From positions 611,316-675,315 of the forward strand of contig SJOL01007141.1 of assembly GCA_004794785.1 (NCBI GenBank): a DNA stretch of 64,000 nt, read 5' to 3'. Position numbers and translations under genes: made by a program. Positions 41,401 to 52,500 of the stretch are shown here, one piece after another (within the stretch, counting starts at the first letter, position 1; every line of letters starts with the position of its first letter). The notes under the pieces are model-generated. The model was not told the DNA's origin. It made no database searches and was given only the letters and a program-made list of their open reading frames with translations. This DNA is from Opisthorchis felineus. Taxonomy: Eukaryota; Platyhelminthes; Trematoda; Opisthorchiida; Opisthorchiidae.

Positions 41401-44400
41401 CAAAAAACTGACGTGTGGTCAAAGTTCCACTGTGTGCTATACGTCATTTGAGTCAGTTCAGTTTTTTGCAGCTTACAAAACGCGCACCCAAGGTGCGGTG
41501 GACCCAGCTGCTACAGCTTCGCTCACCAGAAAGAAGGGCGTGGGAGCCACGCGTTGGAGGTGATGGCTCAATCGGTTCATTGATGTCGAATAGTCCTGTT
41601 AGCCACGTATGGCAAAAAGTGAGAGCTACGTAGTGGACGCGATAACTTTAATGTAAGAATGTCAATAGTTGCGTGACACAACCGTATCAATCAGGGTAAT
41701 TAACCATTAAATTGCCTCCTTCGGTGGTCCCCATCTGAGGAAACGACTGGTACCAACGCCACTGAGTTGATTGGTAAGGAAATTCTCGCTTCGTTTCCAA
41801 GTCATGGGGTGACCGCTAACGAGTCGTCTGCATCAGGCGCAAGGCTGAGAGAAGGGGGCTCCACAAGGCAAGCAGTCCTCAGACACGTAACGGTCGGTGG
41901 TCACGATGACTACATTTTACCTTCCCTATCATCTCAAGAACCGTTTGACCGAGGTCTACCATTTTTGTCCTCATTGTGTCAAGGTTAAACTCTGTCACTC
42001 TTCGTGGAAACCTTCTCTTTTTCAAAAGGAAGTCCTTCTATATGAGGTCCTCGGGTCTGAGCCCGAATGTTAAGCGTGGGATGCGACAAACATCACGTTT
42101 TCCCGTTCACATCACTTACGTTTGAACAGTCCTATCCCTGTTCTGGTGCAACTATACTGGTAAGTCGACTCTACAGCGGGGAAGCACTGGACTCGATTTT
42201 CGCTCTTATTAGGGCAGTGTATATCCTTGACCGTGCCGAGGTTTCAACGCCGGACACGCAGAAAAAGGGTATTTCCACTACTCCACCAGCACATGCTGGA
42301 CGCATGTGAATTTTCATCCGAAAAGTGAAAAGGTTCACTCCTGTCCGAGGTGACTGGTTCGCCCGACGCCTCAAACGATGATCCACTGAGTGTCCTGCTT
42401 GTGTCCTTCAACCGACTTGCCAGTCAAGAGTGCCTATTTAGAGAGCGCCACGGACGCTTGAAGCTTACTGTGGCGGTTTTGGAGAGAAGAAGGACTGTTT
42501 GAACGTAAGTGATGTGGATGATTCTAAAAATCCCGCAACCAGCTTTCCACGTACTGTAATAGCCGCCTTCATATCGTTTGTGAGGAAGTTGATCAATTTC
42601 ATCCTTCCGAAATTGGATTACACTGAACTTTCGACTTCGGGAGTTCTAACCGAAATTTGGAGGCCGAAGTTCTGGTATCAGCTTTTGTAAAAACTTGCTC
42701 GGTCATTTCGGGATTTTACACACTCCAAAGGCGAAAAAAAATTAACTAGCTTTCATAACAGTGGAGCAAGGAAGCTGTCAGTTTGATTTACTGTCCAGAA
42801 CATCTGAACTGATGCGTGCATTTATACACATGCTGGTAAGACATTCAGACCATTGGCTTTCACCCTATACTGATAACGAGTCACTTGATCAAGTCACTTT
42901 TGTGTCCTGTGGAACATAGATGAAGCAGACGTTCGTTTGTGAGGTCACACATGATGATCGCATACACCAATTTCCCTCTGAACAAGAGACCAGAAATGCA
43001 TGATAAGTGTTCGTCTGAATGAGCTCGATTCACAATATCTCAGTGCACACATTTTGCAGCGACCTGGAGGTTTTACAGGAATAGCAAAGGTGATGTTTGT
43101 TGATCAGCACCAGCTTTCTGCAAAGCTTAACAGGCTAGAAACTTTCTTCTCATTATCACGTGTAAGGAGAATCCTCAACGTGGAGAAATCCTAGGAGCAA
43201 AAAATTATTTCTTTCCTAGTGGTCATACTTTCCAGTAGACTTCTCAAAAGCGAGAAGCACTGTATCATATTTTGACTTGATTAAAGCGGTTTTTCGTCTC
43301 GTATTGTCCTGCGTTGTTTGTCTAAATTGCCCACCACAAGCTCTGGATCGTTTCAGATACTTCCAAAATTCAGTTCCCGTTTGAAATTGTAATAATTGGA
43401 AACCGGAGGTTACTTCACAGAATTCCTGCGCATCAAGTTGGAGACTGGAGCTTCAATTTTTGCATGAAGTGAATGCCTCACTACTATTGAACTTCATCGA
43501 TTCTATACTCAGCATATTTCGAATAAATTGTTTATCGCGAATCAAAAGGATGACAGCAGCAGATCAGAAATATCATTCCATTCAAAGTTGACAAAACCCC
43601 TTACCGATCTATCTGGAACAGTTGTGGGACTTCTCCTCGTCTCTCTGCCGGTTAGATCGAGCTTTTCGGACACCTCTGATGGAGCGGCATCTGAAAACTC
43701 GAGTTCATCTTCAACTGAAGTATCCTGTTGAGCAGAAAAAGTTCTTTGGCCTTCTATAGAATCTTGTCTTGTGAAAATTTTTAGTGTTGATGTGTTTTCA
43801 GCGGAAACAATCGCACGTGACTGTACCGGGGATGTTTCGGAAACGTACGGTTTCATTGGCTCCGCATTTCCACCGGAACAACCAAACGTACTGTATCCAG
43901 AATCCGGTCGTGCTTTCGATGAATCCTTCGGTCGATAACGTCTCGTTGGAGAAAGTTCCGGGGAAATATGTTGCCCGTGCAGGCGCCCGGCTGCCGTTTG
44001 AGGTTTCACGGAATTCCTAAAATTAACGTTTATTATCGGTTTGAGATTATATCAACTCTTCGGTAACCAGTGATTCAGCGTTGTCTTTAAAGCAACGCAA
44101 AAAGCAGTATTCCGAAACCCAAAGAAACATTGTTACTAGCCGACTATTTCTGGCAAAATATGTTGCACAACTAACCGGCTAACTTGATTTGGCTTACCAT
44201 GTGTTTTACTTGGAGAGTAAAACTTCATCTTTCTCTCGCTTCCTATTTGACTGGCTAAGGTGACATGCTGCTTCATCCCATTTATCCGCTAGTGTAATTG
44301 GCACATTTTGAGCCGGAAAGCTTACTTCGCCTTCGTGTACCGCGGATCTGGAAAGGCACTAAATGAATATGGAGCCCCGGTCATATGTTCAAGTCCTTCG

Positions 44401-46473
44401 TCACTCCATGACTTGGCAACGAAGCATGAAAGTCCTTACCAGGCAACTCAGTTTTACAAAATACAGAATTATATTGTAGGATTGGCACAACAGTGAGCCG
44501 CCGGATTTGTTCCTTTGAACTGTTTGTAATTCACAGTTCCACTCTTGGAAGGTGACACTGTTTTCATGTCAAGCCAGTGAGTAATAATCATTCACAAGTA
44601 CCCAATAAGCGGACATCTACAGGTCATTTTCTTTGGAATTTTCATGATCATCGAAAGACCACAAGTCTTGTGTCCTGTCAATTAGATTGTATTTTATCTC
44701 TTCAGAGGCGGACGCATTGTGGTTGTCTGTCGACTGCGGAGCCTTCCATGAGTCGCATCTGCATGAATGAAATAACCCTCATCTTTTCCCATGAAGCTTG
44801 ATGCGGACTATTGAATAAGTTGCTTACTCAAATTCACCCCAAACAGCTTTGAGAAGTATGAAAACTAGGTGAATGTGAGATACAAGCATAAAGCGGCCCC
44901 CATCTGGTACATCGTCAAGTCCGTAAAATGAAGCATTGCACCTCATGAGCTTCTAAAATTACATCATACCTTCCGATAGAGGCCTAAGCCTGCTCTCAGT
45001 TCCAGTCTAAAGATCGGAAATTTATGGTAACTGGGTAACCCATCACTGGTCAGCGATGTGCAATAAACAGAAATTTCTGACCTTTTTCCTGGCCAAACCG
45101 TTGATATGGCATTTGTCCCCCCATAACCTTGTTTCGATCGACAGAGCTCTCCAAATTTTTCCTTTTCCGCTCTCTTCCTTTAAATGCGTCTACTCAGTGC
45201 TCCAAATGGAATGATGATGAATCACTGATATGCTGACGTGGCTGGAGAGCCACAGAATGTAATCATCCTCTCTCTCTTTCGCTCGCTTGGTGGTTATCCT
45301 TACCGTAGAATTTACAGACTTGCGCAGAGAGGTCATTCCACCCTCTATGTAGATCACTGCTATAAATTCTGCTCACATTACTGTACACAAAACCAAATAT
45401 GACGCAGTTCACCGACTGCGGTTTATGTGGACACCTGCCCCATCCTCTCAGGTTATCCAAACATTTTCTTCACCTGTTTTCATGCCCCGAGTGCGGTTCC
45501 TAACGCGTTTGACGCATTTTGACACATCGTGGTTACCTAGTAATTTTCACAATTAACCCGTATTCGAAAGAGGTATCAAACTAGACAAATCTGGTTCTTC
45601 GACCGTTGTTGTTCGTTCGTGATAGAAATGCTGAAAGTACCTAGCAACTTTTGTAATGTGTGACAAATTAGTATGGGAATAACATTCTCAAGAGAACTTT
45701 CCACCTGGTGCGTTGTTTACCGTGAGACAGGACTGCCTTACAGCTAGGTGCGTCCGGACTGATTGACCAGAGTTTATCTTCTGTTGAAACTTTCCCTGGG
45801 GTTCCCAACAGTTTAACTGACACAAAAAAGGAAAGGCTTTGAAAGGATTGAGGGACGATGGCGCTTTATCCTGTCTAAGTGAATGATGCTTGGCCCTGTG
45901 TCCTGTCTGACTAAGAGCCAATCACACTGCTGAGCATCCGAACGGTTGAGTGTTCAACTACTGGCCGAAAGGTCGCGGGTTCGAATCTCTCTGAGTTTCA
46001 TGAGATGCGCACTCCTGATGTTCCCCAGTAAGGACGAAAAAGCTGTGCAATGCTCGTCGGCTTTTCAGCACTGATTGGTTATACTTACAGGACGAAATCT
46101 TCATTAGAAGCAACGCTAATTTAGAAAACCTCGTGCTATGCGCTGACTCAGTCTTATTAAGCAATGTTATCTGACCGTCACTTGAGGGTTGCCAGTAGAG
46201 TGCACCACCTAAATCTAGCATAAGCTCATAGTTTTCCAAGAAATTCCTCTTAAATACTCACTTATTTATTGCTAATCATCGTCCAGCTGTAACACGTTTT
46301 CCGTACTTAGTTGCCATGCCACCCGAAGGAAGCACGAGGCCTGAGGTACCGTTAGGTTGCCCAAACCTAGACAGGAGCAGTTGAGATGCAGAGGTCGGGT
46401 TCGAACCACGGACCTTCCAGTCTGCAAATTCACACTTCGACCACGGAGCCATGCCTACCTCTAAGGATTATGC

Positions 46474-46518
<45 letters not shown>

Positions 46519-49500
46519 CCGGGATGTTCAGACGCGCGCAACAGAAAACTGCGCAGGGAAATCATGGATTTATCTTGTGTAGTATACAAAAACGTAGCCA
46601 CATTCAACAGAATGCCCGGTACTTCCAAAGTGAAATGAGAAATGTACTGAGTAAACGACGAGGATCTACAAAACTTGTCATAAACGATAGTTTCTCAACT
46701 TGTTGAGCTATTCATTGTCCAGCGGACGCAAGGTAATAGAAGACACCTGTCATGTGAAGGTTACAGGTAACCATGATTGCAGTATATTCTGAGCTTATTC
46801 AACATTGCTTTAGTCTTTCTAAGATGTATTACAGGAATGTCATTTAATCTGGTGAACAAAATGAGAAGCAAATTTGAAACAGCTGCTGGCATCACTTCGC
46901 TTGGTAGAATGAGCCACGAACGCCTTCATTGGTCGGTTCAGTGATGCAAAATCTAGTCCAGTGTGAGTTTGTGCTAATGAGACCGATGTGACTTCGTTCA
47001 GCTATAGTAACCTTTTGGCGCCTAGCCGCCATGCCACCCGAGGGGAACACGAGGGCCGAGATACTGCCAGATTGCCCAAACTTAGACAGGAGCAGACGAG
47101 ATTCCGAGGTTGGGTTCGAACCACGGACCTTCCGGTCAGTAAGATCACGCCTAAACCATTGAGCCATCTTGGATTGATCTGATTTCCGCTAGATTGAAGG
47201 TGCCCGTTGAGTAATTTGGCCTTTTCAACAATCGTAATAATAATACTGATGTTGTACAGTATATGGTTTCATGTTTTAAAGTGGGAGCAGATCATCCAGC
47301 GGTATCCTCAATTTCTTCATCACTGGAACAATTATCTTCACCTGAAGAGTCGTATGGGATTCCAAAGCCAGTGATATTTAGGTAGCCAAATACTTTTAGG
47401 CTGTTCGACTGGTCAGGATCTGACAAAATTGTCGCGTCCCGCCTAATCAGTCGTTGATAATGTTAGAACATACTCGTTGTTCGTAACTTTTTGCAAGATA
47501 ATCAAACCATAAGGAATGTCTCACTGTGTCTAACCTTGGGAGTGAGTGCTTCTCAACAGTTATATGTCCTGGGAGTGACGTGTACGACCGACGATCGAGC
47601 GAGGAGAAGTCTGAGTCAGCAGCGGACCTGACTGGGTTTTTGAAACCCACATCTTCAGTTTCACAGAGACCGCAGCACACCTTTCTCTCCGATGGTTGAC
47701 GCCCAAAACAATTCCTGCGATACCCGAGTGAGTGCAACACAAGAAACGCCATCACGTGGGCCAAACCACGCGATGCAACCTTGAAAAGCAAGCAAAACGA
47801 TAATCGTAGTTTAGAGAGTAGAACCCCACCCAAACGGACCACAAACTGGACAGGAAAAAGCTGAATTTTTTTTTAATCATCTTACTGTTCTAGGTTATTT
47901 GAGTGTTTGTTGAGTGCCTTGTTTAAATCAGTCAGAAAACCCCCAAAGTATCACGTAAAAACAACTACCACAATCAATTGTCTCCGACTCCAACTTTGTG
48001 TATGTCTAGAAGGTGGTAGCCATTCTACGAAACACACAATGTCACCATATGATTCAAGTTGCCTCGTTATCTGTGTGACACATATGCAAGAACAGATTGT
48101 AAGTAGCAAATGAACAAACAGATAATTAATTACGTTGAATAAAAGACTAACCCACCAAATCTTCACCATTTCCTAAAATCCAAGAAAGATTGCTATTAAG
48201 CCTGGTGCTTTCATTTACCAGTTCCGTGTTGTGTTCATGAGACGGGTAACCTAGAAATGTGGAGTAACATCAGTCAGATTTGAGATGTGACAGGCGTATC
48301 TGAATTCACCAGGATTATTTGCGTGGAGCCGGCTCGGGTCAGGTGACGTGTCTGACATGCTCTAAGGCGTCTGTCATCCAATCAGCAGAGGGATTCTAAC
48401 GAATTTTTGTGAGTTCTACTTTTTCAGCAAGATCTTTGTAACGTGTGACCCCCACGTAAACCATCCAAGCGGAAGTTCAACCCCGGAAGAAAACGAGCTA
48501 GAGGAATAACCCTTTTCAAGCCACATCACACGCTGGTTCAGTCCAGCTATGTTGAAATCTCCATCAATCTCTTCTTGCAGACAGAATAACCCCCTGTTCG
48601 ACCATCATCTAATGTCCAGTCAGGGTTTCTCGATTCTTATCTAAGCAGACCAAAGCAATTGAAAAAGAACGTATAGCCCCAAGTGATGCCAGCTGCCGTT
48701 TCGAACGACGTCCAGCTACTCCCCGAAAAATTCACTAGTTTGTTGTCTTGACAAATGCCAGATTACTGCAGCTTTCAAGCTTCTGTGGCGCCATCTGACT
48801 AGAAAGTCTGATTGACCTGATTGAAAGTCGGGCCAGTCACAAGGTATGTCAGTGGGTCGTCGTTCGAAGCGTCGGGCCTATCACTCACATGGCTCAAGTT
48901 TGAACATGTTCGCCCGTTCAGACGTGAAAATTCAGATGCGTCCAGTGTGCGCTGGCGGACTAGTAGTAACACGTTCGTCTCGAATGTTAGATGTGCGGAG
49001 TTCAAACTCCAGCACGGCCAAGGATATGCGCTGCTGATGAGCTCTAATAAGAGTACCCCCTGGGTGTGGATCCACCAGAGTGATTGTGCTGGGACAGTCT
49101 ACTGTTCAAGCGAGAGCGTGCATTTCCGCGATCTTGACTGCAATAACATGGACGGCGGAAGGCTGAAGTATGCGAATTTCTGCGTCGTTTGTGCACAAGA
49201 TAGTGGGTGAACAGACGTTCGGACAAATGGTTTCACTGGAAACTGTGAGGAGGTGAGCGAAGTGAGGGTGATGTGGCCTTAGGAAGCGTGGAAGTTCCAC
49301 CACAGACCAGCTGATTCTGAGTTTCAACTTTGAAGAAGCAATTGCCTCTCGGGCGGCACATTGCATGTGGATGAACTAAAACTCTGCGTACTCCGGGTGC
49401 AATATATTCATGTGTAATGCGTGGTAGTGTTCCGCTGCTTATAGTTTAATGCAGTGCTATATTCTGGGAAGCGACCCATGAATTTGTGTTACTCCCGAAC

Positions 49501-52500
49501 AAAATCATACTTTAAATTTGCTATGTAGCGAGAGATTTCAGCACAAAATCCCTGGATTAATAATACTTTGAGAATTTTTCTGTGGACCCGGATCGGACCC
49601 GACAGATATCCGTTCAAAACACACAAGACCTGATTCGTTTGTTGATGCTATTCTTAAAGGCAATACAGTAAATTGCAGAAATGTTTGTTAACGTCTGCTT
49701 TGAGAGTTGATGAACTGCAAATGTCACCTGATGTTCGTCCTTCTGAATGAATCAGATTCGCGCGGAATGCAGTCCCACATTGACAGCAGCAAGAATATTT
49801 ACATAAGTTGCCGTATTTGGACGATGGTGGCATGGAACTCTGGAGTGAGCATATCTTCTGACGGTGGAAGACATTTCACATGGTTCAGCTGCACTTGACC
49901 GTAATATAAACCCCTATTATGAGTTCGCATACCATTATATCATCAAAAGAATGACTAACATTGGGCATAACATTATCTCTATTTGTTATTGAGGAGATTT
50001 GGAAATTTTCAGTTGAGATTTCATCCCGTAAGTGAAGCCAGTCTATGCAGAAAAGCCGAGAAGCATTTTGCATCTGTTTCATCCTTGTTGGCAATCAACA
50101 GCGAGGTGCAGTGAAACTGAGACATTTTCAGGTTTTCGACAATTGTTGTTTCAGAACCCTAGGTCATGTAGGCTGGTGCCAATGAATCCGCAAAGAGGCA
50201 GTTAAAAAGCAAATGTTCACTTGCGCAGAAGGGACTCCAATCATGGGATGTGTCCAGCTGCGGTGGTTTGGTCATGCACTGCGCATACCGTGTCATCGTT
50301 TCCCAAAGAATACTGTTTTCAGTGTCCGTTTCAGAGTAGAGTAAACAGAGAGATGGCCAACATTTGACCTGGGTAATGTCGGTGCCACTCGCCTTTCAGG
50401 ATGCAGTCCGCATAATCATTTTGTGCACATTTTGAGATGATACAGCTCCTAAACGATATCAGTGGCATATTTATAGCCAGTTTATATCCAGATTATTCGG
50501 ATGTGTCTGGAGGTAGAAATCTCTCTGATGGACTGTGGTCCCATCCTGGAAGTTGTATTAGTTCCGACTGTAGTGTGACAGATGAGTTCAATGCACGAAT
50601 CTGCAAGGCTCCGGTCGCGTTTGCTAATTTGGGACACCTATGGAGTCAAAGTGGTGTATCCCCTAATCTCAAGGGACGTGTGTGTATAAAGCTACATTGC
50701 GTGCCGTTTTATTGTATGGCTGTGAGACTTGACTTGTTCGAGCAGCGGAACTGAGACGTCTTCAGGTGTTTGACAATCGTTGTCTCAGAACCATAGCTCG
50801 TGTGGGTTGGTGTCGGCGTATCCGTACCGAGGCAATTAGAAAGCGATTTTTCGGTTGTGCAACGGGGACTTCCATTGAAGAATGTGTCCAGCACCAGAGG
50901 CTGCGTCGGTTGGGACATGTGTTGCGTATGCCGAACCATCGTTTGCCAAAGAGAGTGCTGTTTTCCATGCCCAATTCAGAGTGGCGGAAGCAGAGAGGTG
51001 ACCAACCCTTGACCTGGCAGAGGGGTATGAGGGAGATTACGAAACGCTTGGGTGCTGTCGGTGCTACTCGCCTTCCAGGATGGGGACCGCGTGATCCTCA
51101 CTGCGCCTGGTTGGTGACACTGCAAGATATGGCTGCCAACCGATGTCAGTGGCGATCTTGTTGTCAGTTTCTATCTAGATTGCCTGAATGAGTGTCTGGA
51201 GGTGTAGGCACGTCGGAATGATTGTGGTAAGCTAGCACTAAGTCCCTTCCCCGTCCACCTTTATTCTTTTCTTCACAATAGGACTTTCAAATAAATCATG
51301 GTTGTACGGCAGTGAAGCATCGGTGTTGAACACTGATGTCATGCTGTCGATGATAATGAAGATGGTCCCATCACCATCCAGTTTTATTATGTTATTCAAA
51401 ATAAGGCTTTTAGACAAGTTGACAGCAGCGAAGCCCTAATGTTGAACACGGATGTTGTGTTATCGATAATGATCATGAATGATAATGACCGTGATGATGA
51501 TTATGATGATGACGATGATGGTGACGACGATGATGATGTTAATGGTCGTGATGAGGATGATTGCGATGAGGATGAAGATGAGGGTGAAAGTGATGAGGAT
51601 GATGGTGATGACCACGATGGTGGTGATGATGACGATGATGATGATGATGATGATGACAGAACTAAGGATGGAATCAATGCACATATGTCTTGTGAATAGA
51701 AGTTAGAAATATTTTGTCGAAGTTTATCAGATTGAATACCTTCCGCTTTGTTAGGTATCCGGGTCAAAGTGTTATTCTTTTACCAGGACTGCTGGAGGCA
51801 TGAGCAGGGTTTCAACTATTGTTCGGGACTCCACAAACAAACCGAGTTGGAAATCTTACACCGGATACCCTCTGCGTCCAGGTTGACGCCCGTCTTCCTC
51901 GACAACATATTCAGTTGCCCGTCCTCTCAGAGCTAGCAACAGTGAAAAGAACCGCCAACACTTACTGCGAAACTGTTAATGCCATGCTGTAAGACAATGA
52001 TGGACATCATCCTTCTAGTTGATTCGTGCCGAGTCTCAAAGAAAGTTACTGGCCGGAATGTCACCCGGTTCGAATCTCTCTGAGTTCCAGAAGATGCGCA
52101 ATGCTGATGATTCCAAACACGAACGAAATAGCTATACAGTACTTCTCGGCTTTTCAGCATAGATGGGCTTCACTGATTTGGTGGAATCTCTACTAAAAAT
52201 TCACAGATATTCTGATTACTAGTAAGACAAAGTGGTCACGCAGATCACCCTGAGACATCACCCTAGACCTGGACCACCACCAGTTTGGTGCACCCACTTT
52301 CCCTATCGAAGATCAGTTATTCTATATACTGTACGCCCACTGACAAGAACCGAGTAGTCCCAACCCAACATTTTCGTATCCGAACCATTGTTATAGTGTC
52401 GTGAGGATTCAGCGTTTATGCTCCCCAGTGCAGACTGACATTGCGGAATCACGGTGGGAAAAATATGAGATTTTGTTTTCAACACTGTTTGACTTCTTGT

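Larger units (their letters stand above)
33070..43604 (-). other. LRCH intron 9 (10.5 kb)
   Basis: Contains a SINE-C relic (42100-42312), family F repeats (39365-39520, 36000-36235) and an RTE-like 3' fragment of a second subfamily (34095-34440). The stretches 36.3-39.3, 39.6-42.0 and 42.4-43.5 kb show no family I recognise and no supported exon. Confidence 0.55.
44289..47341 (-). other. LRCH intron 7 (3.1 kb)
   Basis: Contains two minus-strand SINE-A copies (46994-47174, 46283-46458), an (AT)n tract (46477-46513), a SINE-B copy (45860-46100) and a plus-strand RTE relic (about 44296-44470) lying just upstream of exon 8. Nothing recognisable in 44.5-45.8 kb. Confidence 0.6.

Noticed and set aside
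43542..44009. A single 155-codon gene ending in [11 protein letters not shown]
   Set aside because: The frame starts within an exon (acceptor at 44017, no ATG) and has a strong GTAAGG donor before its stop, so it is best read as LRCH exon 9.
47455..47484. Splicing exon 6 to an acceptor at GACTGATTAG to give a 31-nt intron
   Set aside because: It would put exon 7 in a frame with an early stop; the acceptor CCTGACCAG at 47409 keeps the frame.
48821..49210. A 129-codon plus-strand protein
   Set aside because: Runs through a SINE-C copy including its tRNA-like head; no domain.
51439..51767. Asp-, Met- and Ser-rich frames of 74-88 codons
   Set aside because: All are different readings of the GAT microsatellite; no unique sequence.
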